DNA from: Candolleomyces eurysporus
Lineage: Eukaryota > Basidiomycota > Agaricomycetes > Agaricales > Psathyrellaceae
NCBI GenBank assembly: GCA_027579435.1
Contig: JANBPK010000930.1
Span: forward strand, 55,014-119,013
Length of the DNA: 64,000 nucleotides
Direction: 5' to 3'
This document shows, one piece after another, positions 10,917 to 23,749 of this stretch. Both the position numbers and the translations under genes were made by a program. Numbering within the stretch: position 1 is the stretch's first letter; every line of letters starts with the position of its first letter. The notes beneath the pieces are model-generated. The model was not told where the DNA came from. It did not search any database and saw nothing but the letters and a program-made list of their open reading frames with translations.

Positions 10917-13900
10917 ATGTCTAGCCAAGGAGAATCGTCCCAGCGGTCGAACCTCATTGACGTGTAAGTCTTGTGAAATTTCCCCCACGCGCCCCAAGCT
11001 GAAATGCCAAAGTTCGTATTCTCAACTACGTCAGTACCTTGGTGGAAATGGAGAAACTATCGGCGCAGAGCTGGTGAAGGAGTACCTGAATGCACGCAAA
11101 GAATCCCTCAAAAATGTCACCTCGATATTCGGCAAGCCGTCAGACGCGTCGCGCAAGAAGATCCAGAGCGGTTCAGTACGATTGGCTGACGGTGTCACGG
11201 TGCAGGTTGAGGAGGCGGACAAGGACTTCGTATGGGCCATAAGCTCAAGATTCGGAATGGATGAAGTCCAGGCATTCATTCTGTTTCGGTCGTTCCTTTA
11301 CAACCAGGGTCTCCCATCGACGGTGAAGTCCCAGTCTTCCGCGGCCATGATTGAAGAATTGGTGACGGTCATAGCACCGTACTACTATTCGGAGAGGCTT
11401 GCACTCATTCAAACGCTTGCACCTCTATTCAGAGTGCACGAAGACGAGACGGAGTTCCTGTGCGAAGCTGCCACCCAGTTCCTCCCTGAAATCGCCCCCG
11501 ACCCAATACAGTTCGCCATCAACCTCGTCGGCGAATACATTGCAAAAACTAAAGAACCTCTCCCGAACGACATCGGCGACCAACCCAAGGCCATGCTTCA
11601 ACGGGTCAAGCAAAATCTCAAAGAGCAGTTAGCTTTGCTCGAGCTCTTGTTCTGGGTGATGTGGGGTTACACGCCTTGTGCTGCTCCCATTGTCCTGAAG
11701 GTCTTCGAAGCCGCCTACGCCACGAACCTAGGGACAGCGCAGTTGAACCAAAGCCTCATGCTCGACGAAGAGAGTCAGCAACTGCAGCAAGATTCCGCCG
11801 CGTATTGGATTCTCATCATGGTGGAAGTGCTGGAGTTGGAGACGGTTGGGAACGATGAAGCCCTTGAACTATCGGAAACGCCAACAGGGAAGACGCTGTA
11901 CATAGCTTCACCGGATACTTTGGCCAAACTACACGACATCATCACGTCCAACGTGAACAGCCAATTCGCATGCACGTACCTCTCATGGGCTTACGTTCTC
12001 TCGCGGATAATCGCCAAAGCCAGCACCCTTGAAACGGTCCCTCCATCCTACCAACCATTCTTGGACACGATCAACCCTCCTCTTACACGCTCATACACCA
12101 AGGACCCTGAACTCATCCACCTGCAGATGGCCAAAGCCTGCATATCCCCAGAAGCGGGTCTATTTACGCTTCTTCACGACCTACTCACCAAGTCGCCTGT
12201 GTTTGTGGTGTCTGTTGCATGGAAAACGGGGTCAACAGTGGCGGATCCCAACGCCATTGCATACCGATCCATATTGAAAGGTATGCTTGATTAGCGTTCA
12301 GAAAGCCGGTGGCTAATGCTTTATTAGGCGTGATCATTGCCATGGTTGAATTAACTCCAGTCGAACTGATCCCAGACTTCGAAGGCCTTGTGGACGTGTG
12401 GGTCGCGCTTTTCGGACGCAGCGAGCCCCTTGCAGTCGCGGCCATCTGTGCGCAGTTCTGGCAAACGGACTGGAAAATCAACAACGCACGCCGCGCAATC
12501 TTCGACGTCGCCAGGAACCGATTCCCAGTCCAAATCAAACCATTACTTCGACTCTTGCGAGCGATGACGGGCTCTGGATTTTTGGATACCGACCCACTCT
12601 CCACTGCGGACCATGGACAAGAAGGCGAGGAAATCAGCCCAGAACGGCAGATGTGCGACCGCTTCGTGTACTACTACTTCGCTTCACTCCCAACCTTTAC
12701 GCAAGTCATCCCACTGAGCGCTTGTACCGGAGCACACGCTCTCTACGAGAAGTTACCGGAACGCTACGCAAACGGAAGCACTTCCTTCACCTACACCAAT
12801 GCTCGACCCATTCGCCTTCCCGGCGGTTCCCAGCTCCCAGCTCGCTCGTCGGGTACAGTTGTCAGTGCCGATAGTGGGGATTACATCGTCGTGTCGTGGA
12901 AGCATCAGCACTCCGGCTGGAAGATCCTCTTGGAGATCCTGACGGACTATGTCAATCGGAGGCACCTTCACTATCAATCAGGTGGTGGACAGTACCAAGA
13001 CGTTTCCTTTGCTCGCAGGGGAGGCAACACACAACCTATCACTCTGCAAATGCGAGACGCCGGGATGGACATCAACGACGAGAACGACGAGATTATCGTG
13101 ACGGACGTGCTTGACCTCGTTCGGAGTGTCATACAAGCTAACCCGCACCAAGCTGAAACCTTGATGACATCGTTGGAGGATGGGGAGCCTGTCGTATCGC
13201 ATCAGATGGCGGAGGCGCAGCCACCAGATTTGGTCCAATTGACGACTATGATTCTCGAAGAGGCACTTTCGAGGTCGAATGGTCGTGCCAGGTCGCCCAT
13301 GCGCATTCAACTCATTACTTCCGCAATCAGTGTCCTTTCAGCCCTCCTTGCGGATCCCATCTACTCGAGCAGAGTGTGGTTGTATATTCGGTCGACTACG
13401 GCGTTGTTTGGGACGGAAAAGCAGTCTGGGTTCGCTTCCCTGGCTTTATCATTGGAACGTGCCACGGGACATTACACCATGACCCTCGCCCTTCTGTACC
13501 TCGTCCAGCAGCTATTTTCCGATGCATCGGTCTCAATCCTTCCCGACAACGCAAAACTCCAACAGCTGAAGGAGGAAGTCTTACTGCGCGCTGTTCGATT
13601 TGTGCACACGGAGATTTGGATCGAACATTTGGGGTGGAAGTACTCTCAATTGGGTGATCGGTTCGAGATTGGACGAAGGATATCAAGCTTGTATTCTACC
13701 ATCCTCCAAAAGTTCCCACTCTCCATCGAGAACCGGCCTTACGCTCTCCTGAGCCAGGTTATCGGAGACGTCCTTTTGTTCAAAGCCACGACATCCACTA
13801 TCACACCCCTCGTCAACTCCATCAGCTCTGGAGGTCAAATCGTGCGGATGCTCCATGCATCTCGCCGGTTCGGCGATGTCAGACGTCTCCTACTCCTCCT

Positions 13901-16900
13901 CGACTGGCTCCTACTCCTCAGCCGACAAATCTTGAACCTCAAAATCAAATCACCGATGTCGAGCAAGCCTTCTCTTTTGGAGCAGTCCCTGTGCGCAAGG
14001 GTCATCGGGAACGGGAACGAGACCGTCAACCAACACCATACGAAGCAAGAAGCGATTGACGTGCTGGCCAAGTACGTGAAGGATAGGGGTATTGGGCCGG
14101 ACGTTCCGCTGCAGTCTATCCGACTTTTGACGGCGCTTGCGAGGAGCATGTCGTTGATTAGTCCTTCGCCGCCTACGATCATTGGGCACCTTTCGGACCC
14201 GGAGGCGGTCGTATCAGCGTTTGTCAGGATTATCCAACATCCTTACGATGACGCCGATCTGCGCATTGCCGTGTGGAACTTCGTTTCGCTTGTGGTTGGG
14301 ACAGAACCTGCGCTCGGAGGGCTTTTCGTTGCTGGGAAGTTCAAAGTTCCGGTGGATGTGAAGATGGAGATGGACAAGAAGGGGAAGGGCAGAGAGGACA
14401 AGGCGCTGGTGGTGTCTGAGAAACAGAAGGGTCAGCTGAACGCGTTGGATGTTGCACACGAATTCCTCTCGCATTGGAAAAAGATATGGGATGTCAACCC
14501 CCAGGTGCTCTCCGTTATCCTGCGCTTCCTCACTATCGTTTGGGAGCGTGCTTTGGAGCATAAAATGTCTATCCGACCACTTCAAACCGACCCCAAGTTC
14601 TGGGCTATCATCTCGGAGATTGTGCAGGAGGAGATTGGCCCGGTGCCGGAATACGAGACGACGGAGTATTTGGTGATCGACAAGTTGCAGCATTCAAACC
14701 ATCACGATTCGGTCGTTGTCCATGCATACAAGACGCTGGCCAAGTCGTACGCTGTTCAGCTGATCAGCCTTGACATTGGGTTCCACTTGGAAGCAGCAAA
14801 AGCGGATGCAGTGTCGAAGAAGCCAGAAAGTTACCTGTCCCTGGAGAAGCGGTTCAGAGCGGAAGACGAGTTGAGCGATATGCTCTCGGAGGCATCTCCA
14901 AGTCCCTATTCACCAGCCATCTACGATAACGTCGCCCAGTTCGTGAAGAACCACTTTGCGGGACTGACCTTGGATCAGCTAGAGTTGCAGGACCCGCTCC
15001 CCGATCGACCTTATGGAGACCAGTTCTCGTTCTCACTACCAGTTCTTCAAAACCGCCTCCAGGCATATAAATCGGGCAATGAGTCGGACCCTATGGACGA
15101 TCCCACTGATGCGGTTACCAGGGGTGTTCTTTCAATCAACCTCAACCTTTCGCTCACCCATGCTCAGACGGCTTTGGCGGAGGCGTGGGATACCCTTTTG
15201 CATCAGGCGACGCCGTACTTGAGAAGCGAGCCTGGTATTCGACCCAGCTTGGTCAACATCGCATCGTCCATTTCCTCCGGGATCGCTCTGGAGAAGAGGG
15301 GTGGCGAGATGATGGCGTCGATCCACGGGACGAGATTGTCACTCCTCCTGGCCATTCTGGAAGTCGCTTGGTTCTCCAGGTCGGAAAAGGATACCTCCAC
15401 CAAGGCGTTTTTGGAGTTGGTCAAGAACCTCAGGGATATCATTGTCAACGAAGCGCAGTCGCCCATCAATTCATTCATCCGGAACCCCCCTAATCCATTC
15501 CATCGACCTCTTCTGCAACTCATCTTCTTCTGTGCAAAGGAGTCGAGGGTGTTGGCCAATCGACCCAAAGCCCTGAACGCAGACCAGCGGTTAACCATCG
15601 GCCAAACCATCGAAGCAGCACTGAACCTCGTTCTCGAAGCCTTGGGGATCGTGTTCGTCTCAGCACTCGGCAGACAGGACGTGGACCTGGACAGGGATAC
15701 GGAGTTGCTCGTGGCCGTTTTCCAGCAATGCTCAAGACCAGACATCACCCCTTCCTCAACTTACTGGCTTTCAAGGTGTCAAGAAACCGACGTCATGCGT
15801 GCAAGTCTACAACTATTCAGCCGAACCGACCTGTCAGGCCTCTCGAACATCCCTCTTCTCCTATCGCGCAAGCACCCACTATACGCTCCGCATATCCTCT
15901 TATTCCATATGGCCGTAGTCAGCAACCCTATCGCAGCAGAACGGTTCGCAGCAGAGGGCTTGTTGGCCTCCTACAGCAACAACAGCATCAGCAGTGCGAT
16001 AAGTTCCGGACGTGTGGACGTCGTTATGCCCGAACTTCCCGGAGAGAGGAGTCCAGTGCACGTGCAATACTGCTCTATGCTCTCGATCGTGGCTACTGTC
16101 ATATCCGCCCTAGGCCGACACAACCATTACTTCGACGCAGAGGCCTGTGGGTTTGTCCAATTGTATGGGGAGCAGATTATCAGAGCGCTTCGGTGGACTG
16201 TGGGGGATACGATTACGATGCCGCTTGTGGAGGAGATGGAGCAGGTTGTGTACTTGTTCTATGCGATTGCTGCTAGTGTGCCCAATAGCGCTAGGGGAGG
16301 ACAGGGAGCGGGGGTGGATGAAGCGGTGAAAAAGGTGCTGAACGCATTTACGACGCATGGGTTGTTGCTTTTGCAGCAGATCAATTATGCTGTGACGCAT
16401 CCCAACCACCTTGCGAGCCTTTTCGAACCTGTGACCCCCGAAGAGAGGAGCGTGCACGAGAAGACTGGTGGTGCTGGGAATGGAGGGGACCCGTTGAAGA
16501 GGCCACTTGTAGCGCATTTGGTGCATCGACTGTTTAGGCTCTCGAGTAACATCGTGGATACGCTGGTGTGTGTCAGCAAGGCGGATACGGTGCTGTGTAC
16601 TTCGCAGGAGGAATGGCCTATTCAGGAGGCACTTATCGTTCCTGTGGGTGTTTTTCCTCTTTCTCTCGTTGATTTGGAATGCTGAAGTACGTTTACGTTT
16701 TATTTTTCTAGCACTCGAAAGTAGTCCTAGGCGAACCAGCCTCCCTCGGCACACTCCTTGAACTCGGGAACTGCAGTCTAGACATCATCCGCGACTTCGT
16801 CAACCGACCAGTCGACCAATCGTTGACGCGTCCCGCTCCCCCTTCCTCCTCTTCCAGCTCTTCGCTTTCTACACCATTAGACGTCCGTCAAGGCCTAATG

Positions 16901-17349
16901 ACTGCTCGAAGGAACCTAGAGAGTATACTCGTGTACGCTGTGACGCAGCTGGCGATGTGGCTTTCAAAACCCGAGTTCGACAATGCTCCCCAACAACAGG
17001 ACGACGCCATGGAAGATCAACAGGAGGGTGCTTCACGCGCTCCCGAAGGCGCTGCCGGTGGTTCTTCCACAGCCGCCTCCTCGGTGGGCTTAAAAGACCG
17101 CAGCAGTGCTGCTGGTGGTAGCACCTCCGGCGGCGGGACTGGCCGGTCAGCAGCTGGAACCAGCTCGATGGCAGAACGCTTCNAGGAGGGGTNATGACGG
17201 GTGATATGGCGAGCGACTTGCAGGCCCTGCTGAATAAGGCGAAGCCGCTGATTGCCAAGTGTGATCAAGTCATTGGNGGTAAGGGGGGTGTGGACGTTAC
17301 TGGTGTGTTGAGTGTGTTTTTGCAGGAGAGGGTTGTAGGTAGCTCGTGA
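10917..17349 (+). CDS. NUP192: Inner-ring nucleoporin Nup192/Nup205
   Basis: Four exons: 10917-10963, 11013-12280, 12328-16643, 16712-17349, about 2088 residues. Nup192 is an alpha-helical solenoid scaffold of the nuclear pore inner ring. Identification rests on the giant size (human Nup205 about 2010, yeast 1683), uniform helical composition without catalytic motifs, and the C-terminal block MTGDMASDLQALLNKAKP, typical of this family. Intron 1 follows a 16-codon exon and ends in AAAG. A serine/glycine-rich loop (about residues 1970-2035) precedes the C-terminal block. The frame breaks at the n's at 17183 and 17193; leaving out both restores one continuous frame, so a sequencing artefact is more likely than a mutation. 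Confidence 0.82.
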
Positions 17350-17502
17350 ATTCGTGATTGATTAATGATACATGGAATATGCAGTAGAGTAGTACAAGTC
17401 GGCTTTTTCTCCCTCTCTCTCTCTTATGACTTAGACTGACGTTTTTTCCTCCTGATTATCGCTGTGTTGTTGTATACCTCCCGCTTTTCTTATATATCGA
17501 CG

Positions 17503-19126
17503 CTATCGAGTCAAAACTTCTGCTCCGTCGTCTGTGATTAGAACCATGTGTTCTGCTTGTGCACTTCTAGCGCAATTCTACGCGAAAGAGAAAAATGGAA
17601 TCAATATAGGAGAAAAAATGACAAAGAAAGGAGGACTCACTTCTGTAGACGCTGTCCACCCATCTGGGAAGATCCACGCACGAGCGTCGTCACCTTGAAT
17701 CACAGCAGGCTAAAAACGCAAGCCATTCGTCAGCTCAACTTAGCCTGATCCAGGGAGTTGAACACTGCTCACCTCGATCGTAAAACAATGTCCGGGCTGC
17801 ATAATCCCGGGCTCTTCATTCTTCGAATGCACGATCCATGGTGGACTGTGGAACACGGGTCCTATACCGTGCCCTGTGAATTGCGAGGAGACGCTGTACT
17901 TCCAGCTTTTTCCGGGTACGCTCCCGAGTCCAGCGAGGGTGCTGGGTTGGTGTGTACTGTGGCCATGGCGTAGTTGGCGAAGCAAGTCATGAATCGCCTG
18001 TCCGATGCCTTTAAACGGCTTTCCGGGTCCACAAGCTGCGATACCTGCTTCGAGAGCCAAATTAGTTGTGGAGAGTAGGTGGTGTGCTTGGGGGTCCTGA
18101 GTTCAAGTTCGCATTAGTATTAGGTTCGTTAGATTACGAGTGGTTTAGGGTTTCTGGATATGGAGGAAGGCAGAGATGGAGAGTTCGGGGGCCACTAAGA
18201 GATAGAGAGAGAGGACTCACGATAGAGCCAACAGCAAACGTTTGGGACGTATCCCCATGGAACCCGTTAAGGTAGAGTGTAATGTCGACGTTGATGATGT
18301 CCCCTTCTTCAAGGGGGTTGTCGTCGGGTATACCATGCACCACTACATTGTTTATACTGTTTGATATTCATCAAAAATGGATGAAGAGAATGGATGGATG
18401 GACGGGTACACACCTCGTACAACACGACTTCGGAAACCCATTATACCCCAAAGGCGACGGGTACGCAGAATGCGAGATGATAAACTCATGTACGGCTTCG
18501 TCGATTTCATTCGTCGTGACTCCTGCCTCTCGTCATCAAAAAGCCGAACCTTAGCTGCGTCGTCCCACCACTCGAAACAACAAAACTCCCTGGAAGGGGA
18601 GAGGCAAACGCACCTTCACCAGAGACCCTGCAAACTCCCTAACCCTCCCCGCCAACTTTGCAGCCTCCCTCACACCAAGCTCTTCATCCCCACCCAGCTT
18701 GATCACGCCATTAAACTTGGGACGTGAACTCGACCCGGGCTGACCTGAACGGAAAACCGTGACGTAGTCAGGTCTGGGGATATGTGCGGGGACCGAACGT
18801 TGCGGGATATGCGAGGTCCCAAAGACAAACGGTTCGGGCGGGAGGATGATGCGGTATAGGCCACCAAAGTCCTCATCTTCTTCCTCTTCTTCCTCTGGAG
18901 CAAACGTCCTTCTTGGCGGGGCGTTCAGAGGGTCTTCCATCGTGTCGATTGAGAGGTTGGCCGCAGCAGCTGGGTACGAGCTGCTACTCTTATGTCGCTT
19001 CAAACAGGCATTCCGAGTAGCGGTACTTGTGTTCGCATTCGAGGAGTTTAGCCATGGTGGACTGCCGCTGCGAATGGCCAATCCACGTCGAGGTATTAGT
19101 ATCCGATGCAACAACGGCCTTAGCAT
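17503..19126 (-). CDS. Methionine aminopeptidase type 1, mitochondrial-type
   Basis: Six exons on the minus strand: 18614-19126, 18414-18526, 18221-18356, 17773-18096, 17641-17709, 17503-17577; 409 residues. It removes the initiator methionine from new proteins. The start opens an arginine-rich, acid-free presequence ([19 protein letters not shown], then RHKSSSSY) suggesting mitochondrial import, as for human MAP1D. The catalytic fold is complete: [29 protein letters not shown] (metal Asp), [10 protein letters not shown] (metal Asp), [10 protein letters not shown] (metal His), HCFTIEP (metal Glu) and [11 protein letters not shown] (metal Glu). An insertion rich in S, T, G and H sits before TGHGIG. 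The gene converges on NUP192, with 153 bp between stop codons. A copy of exon 1 lies at 25951-26312. Confidence 0.9.
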
Positions 19127-20132
19127 GAGAGTAAAGGTCGAGTAAGTGCAGGTAGAAGTAGAATGTGGGGGTGGGGTCAGTCGGAATCGGAAGAGCACAA
19201 AGCCATCCGGAACCAAGAGCCTTTATGGAGTTCAAGTTGGATCAAGGATCAGCGCGTGCGGAGTCGGTCGGTGACGTGGTGGAGACTGACAGTGATCGCT
19301 GCTTTATTGCTCGAACGATAAGATAAGATTAGCGCTGGCTCTGGATGCCACCCACCGGACACCGAGTGGGTTTGTTGGGTAACCGGTAAGAGAGTCATGT
19401 AGGCTTACGACGTACGCGTCCGATGCAGCCTCGCGACGTCATATATCCAAGGTTTTAGCGTTGTGGGGCGATGATCATCGTATTCGATTGTTAAACATCC
19501 TTGTAGCTGCACATTGTGACTGCGCAAATTGTGGGTCGGGTGGCAGGCTGCAAGATGGATCTAACTCTTAAACCAGTGGAGTTCGAATGAGCATAGATTG
19601 CAGGTGGCATCTACTGACTTTGACATTCAATCCGAGTTTTGCACAATAGCAACGTCGCGGTCGAGATGAATGAACTTCAAATGTTTTACTCAAAATGCAG
19701 CGGTTGTAAACGAACCACGGGAGACAAGCTAACTCGAACCTGGGGTCTAATGAGCTGTAGCTACAACAAGCCCTCACTACTACTCAATGGGCCCCCACTG
19801 TGTAGGCTGTGACAGACCGATCAAACAACCATAGCTGCGTTTATGTGCAAAAACATTGAAGCATTGGGATTCGAATGAACATAAACTACAAGTGGTATCT
19901 GTTGATTTCTATAGTTGCATCCGTTGCATAGTAAGTATTTGAGTTTGGTACTATAAACGTGGCTGTCATGAAGTTGGTATCGCCCGAAGTGAATCGGGAA
20001 ATGGATGAAAATGCAGGTGGAGAGTTGAGCGTGATGCTAGTGTTACACGATAGGGGGATCCCTGGGCCAAGTCAAATCAAAGATGAAGTTGGAATTGAAG
20101 AACCCAAGGAGGAACTCGGACTCGAAATGAGT
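19127..20132. other. Intergenic with a transition-decayed short repeat
   Basis: Contains the MetAP promoter side and no gene. Segments 19581-19617 and 19870-19906 are direct copies (TTCGAATGAGCATAGATTGC against TTCGAATGAACATAAACTAC) that differ mostly by C/T and G/A changes. Confidence 0.5.
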
Positions 20133-20888
20133 CTAGTGAGCTGCAGTCACGACGGGCTTCACAGCCCTCCAATCAGCCTCAGCCGCCGCAGCCACACCGG
20201 ACAGCTGCTTGTGGAACGCAGTGAACCCGTTGAATCGCGCTGTTCGACTGTTAGTCCGAGCGGCAGGCCTATTCCGACGCGGCGTAACGCGTTTGAACGA
20301 AGAGGGTGTGGCAGGCCGTGAAGGGACTTGCTGCTGCGACGGTTGTACCGCAGCAGGTCGGCGTTCATGATATTGCCGTTCATCCGAAGAAGTGGACGAC
20401 GAAGCAGGGGAAAGCGGTCTCGGGTGCTGCTTCGCAGGGCTAGCAGCAACCCGTTGTTGCTGGTGGTGCTGATGCTGGTGAAACTGCAGCGACTTGCGCA
20501 TCTTCCTATTCAATACAATGTCGGGGCACACCACTCGCAGATAGTCGCGCATGGCTTCGTGAGCTTGGCCCCAGCCCTGATGCGGTTCCACTTGTTGTTG
20601 GAGATGGTGGAACTGCTCTGGGGAGGAGGAGAGTGCTTCCGGTTGGGACCAGGAAGTCGATGGTGCCAATGCGAGCAGCTCGTCTCGAGAGTAGGTCAAG
20701 ACCGGGACTGGTGGGCCGAATGTCAGGACACCTTCAATAACAGGGTGTAGACTTGGGTTCTCACCAGCTCTGCTCGCAGATGCGCTTCGCTTATGCACGG
20801 GGACATAGCGTCCGGTTGAAGGCGAAGTAGACATTGACAGCCTTGAAGACGAAGACGAGGAGGGAATGGCGATTGGAGCAGACGACAT
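20133..20888 (-). CDS. Low-complexity protein with eIF4E-binding-type motif
   Basis: A single exon of 251 residues; the ATG at 20888 was preferred over upstream starts because it begins the serine-rich head. Order: serine/threonine-rich N-terminus, RYVPVHKR (about residues 27-34), then VLTYSRDELLAL (about residues 60-71), a glutamine/histidine-rich middle (QFHQHQHHQQQ), and a basic serine/proline/arginine-rich tail. YSRDELL fits the canonical eIF4E-binding pattern Y-x4-L-hydrophobic and resembles the YTKEELL of the eIF4E transporter. The RYVPVH plus Y-x4-LL arrangement recurs, as I recall it, in uncharacterised Agaricomycete proteins. A role in translation repression or mRNP assembly is inference. 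A short TATATA lies upstream, near 20901. Confidence 0.6.
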   Translation of the reverse strand: MSSAPIAIPSSSSSSRLSMSTSPSTGRYVPVHKRSASASRAGENPSLHPVIEGVLTFGPPVPVLTYSRDELLALAPSTSWSQPEALSSSPEQFHHLQQQVEPHQGWGQAHEAMRDYLRVVCPDIVLNRKMRKSLQFHQHQHHQQQRVAASPAKQHPRPLSPASSSTSSDERQYHERRPAAVQPSQQQVPSRPATPSSFKRVTPRRNRPAARTNSRTARFNGFTAFHKQLSGVAAAAEADWRAVKPVVTAAH

Positions 20889-21384
20889 GATGCTTGCTTT
20901 ATATAGGCTGAGCTGCGCAGTCAAATAAACAAGGAAGTTGAGGTGCCCTGTTTGAGTGAAGGCTGAAGTACGGAGGAAGCCATGTTTATATAGGGCGGTT
21001 GGCGAAGTGGATGCGGCTGCGATGGAAGAGGTGAGATGACGGAAGAGCAATCTAGAAAGCCGCAGAACACCTCGGAATCGGAACAACCCCATCAATTTCC
21101 ACTGCCGCCACGACATCGGCGCCAGCACTTCTCCTCGATTGACAATGTACAGCAGCAGTAACCGATTAATGGCGCCAAACACTTCATTACTCACTAGTAT
21201 TACTATGCCACAGCATTGCTCTGGTGCGGCGTCCCACCGTACGTGGATGTTCGTCAGCCCATGTCATTAATCGAACCTGGTCACACCATTCATTCAGAAC
21301 CCACTGACTCAGCGAGTACCCAGTTCGGGGATTCTGGCGGGTATTCTGGCCTGGGCAGATACCCTTCATTCATATGACGTTCTC

Positions 21385-23689
21385 GGGCAGTCCTGGGCAC
21401 CTGTACTAGAATGAAGTCCTCCCCATCCCCAAGTTCCTGCACGGACTTCTTCGGGGTCGATGTGGGCTGGCCGGTCGATCGAGCCTCGCACCCGCGACTG
21501 GCGGACTCGGGTCTAGGCCTTCCTTCACAAGCTGTGAGGACAAGGCACTTGGCTGCTTCTGACAAGCAGAGGCAAATAGGGTGTATCGCCACTGATGAGC
21601 GCTGCGTCATCGCATGACAAATCGATCGTTTGAAATATCTGACGACACTGGCCCAGGTTCGCGTTGATGTTGTTAGTGGTGCTGAGTGAGCAGAACCATT
21701 GATACGAACCCGAAGTCTTGCCTACGGCCACCACACATTTGACCATGTACCATTTCCCCTCCAGACATGCGTACTAATCCCGATGGGCCGATATACATAG
21801 GTGGTATCTGATAGTGCGTAGTATGCGTGCCTTTGAGCTCCGGGACCAAGATGAAAGTGGATTGTTCATTGTGGGTTTCTCTACAAAAAGTTGCGAACCG
21901 TGAACCGCAAACCTGGAACCTGGCTCCCGATGGGTTCGACTTCCTGAGCGCTCTTCGATCAGTTGGGTGGTGAACCCCTCCCGGAACGTCTTGAAAGGTT
22001 GGGATTATGCGCGAATTGAGAATACAGCGGAATGCAGAGTTGTATCCACTGTCGATGGAAACGGTGTCAACTCCACTTTTCCCGGCCTGGACGCTCCTAA
22101 CCCATGGCACAGTCAGACCAAGTGGAAAACNGGGGGGTACAGGAAGGAACGCACAAAATCAAAGGGTCCCTATATCTTCAATCGGATGCACAGCATGTCT
22201 ATATCGGACTACATACACAGCAGGTATTAAGAAGAGGTGTGCCCCTGGCCGCCAGTGCTGACTCTGACAGGAGCCCCAACACTTGAAGCAGCAGCGCTGG
22301 CAGCCTAAGTTCCTTTCGGGTGAAGCAGGTCTCCGTCCTGAATGTTCTCATCAAATGGACTGACACTCGGATGTATGATAAAAAGTCGACCGCGGCGGGC
22401 GCTGAGATAGTCCCTGGCTACCCTGAGCTGGACGATTCGAGAAGTACTTATTACTATACTGTACTAAGCTCAAAACGACAGTGAAACACTGCTGGCGTGT
22501 GCTGAACGCGTAAATCATGATTCTGTCTGATGCGCCCGGGGTATGAATGATTGGCAGACATTGATAAATTAGGCTTTCCTCCGTGTCGAATTCGCGCCCT
22601 GTATGTCAGCCTAAAGATTTAAACATGGATCGCCGTTGCTAGCTACGAATGATTTAGGCAAATGTACGTTACATTGTTACCCCGAGGCCGGCGCTATCAA
22701 TGAATAATGGCTTCGCTCTAAGCCTCAGAATATTCCAAGTCCTCGAAAGTGAGTGCCAACTTGCTCATTTGGCTGGCCGCACTGTATAGCTTTCGATATG
22801 CCTTGCCGAATTGCAGTTGGAGAGGCTCCTATGATTATTCTCGTTATTGCCAACGCTGCTGTAACACTGGGCAGTGAATTGATGAATCAAGAATCAAGCA
22901 TAGGATCGTCGCCTCGCTTCACACTGCCCAAAGTGGTGAAATAATTTGCGAGTTGCTATCGCGTTACAGCATAGGTTTGACGGTGTGGCAAGTGAGAGGC
23001 ATTGAGCATGCAGACTTCGAACAATCCTTGCGATCTTCGAGTCGCCCAAGCTGGCTTAGGACTAAGCGCTCATGCATCATGCAATATCTGGTTTTCGAGC
23101 TTAGATAAGCCTAGATTAACAGATGAGACCAGCAGAGCCAACGACTCCCACTTTTACTACTGCTCGACGATCATTATATTCATCTAGCACCCATCACACA
23201 CCCTCATTACAATGCGAGTCTCATTTGCCACCCTTATCCCCGTTGTCGTCTCCTTGACTGCCTGGGCTACCTCTGCCCATCGTGTACGTCCAGACCCCCA
23301 CCTCCACTTGATCCAAGTCCATATTCTAACATTCAATTAAAATCGTCTGCTTTGCATTATCTAGGCCGGCGGCGCCCCCATCGAAGCCCGAGACTGGATG
23401 GACGGCCTTAGCACCCGTGACCTCCAAATCGTCGGCGACATCCTCGAGCGGCGCGAACTCCTCGCCCAATTCTCCACTCGCGATATCATCAACGCGCTCA
23501 TAGATCGCGTTGGGCCAAAAAAAGCTGCCGCTTCGAAGACAAATCTTAAAAAAGATAAATGTCCTAGCTATGGGAAGCAGGGCCCGGGTGCTGCAGCTAA
23601 GAACGTGAGTTCGACTTTGAATTATCTTCCCGGAGCCTTCTTCGCGTCCTTTGAACTGTTTTCTCAGCTGATTTGCCCTTCTATAGGAC
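21385..23689. repeat. Segmental duplication unit 1 (carries copy A)
   Basis: The first of three direct units. Shared landmarks are a GAGGACAAGG...AGAGGCAAATAGGG block (about 21535-21590), a GAGCTCCGGGACCAAGATGA block (about 21836), a CTCCGTC...CATCAAATGGAC block (about 22331-22360) and a promoter-side block (about 22820-22980), followed by the secreted gene. Units 2 and 3 show the same order. No other gene is seen in the 1.8 kb before copy A. An n sits at 22131 beside a G run. Confidence 0.7.
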
Positions 23690-23749
23690 AAGGTGTGCCA
23701 TGAAAGTCGAGGCACTGCAGAGGCAAATCATAGGGTATATCGCCACTGA
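23212..23749 (+). pseudogene. Secreted-family copy A, decaying
   Basis: Exons 23212-23283, 23365-23604 and 23687-23749 keep the family layout: a signal-peptide exon (MRVSFATLIPVVVSLTAWAT), then AGGAPIEARDWMDGLSTRD and ILERRELLAQFSTRD. After that it departs: the second LERR is lost (DRVGPKK), CPYCG has become CPSYGK, and exon 3 keeps only DKVC before running into the repeat that starts the next unit, so the conserved C-terminal cysteine region is gone. The TATAAAA present in copies B, C and D reads TAGATAA here. The frame is still open (124 residues), so weak expression is possible, but promoter, motif and 3' exon are all damaged. Confidence 0.75.

Noticed and set aside
16110..16754. Long antisense open frame inside NUP192
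   Set aside because: Shadow of a GC-rich coding exon; arginine/histidine-rich composition typical of antisense reading.
22100..22290. Short open frames around the n at 22131
   Set aside because: They lie in repeat unit 1, are not conserved in units 2 and 3, and have no leader or motif.
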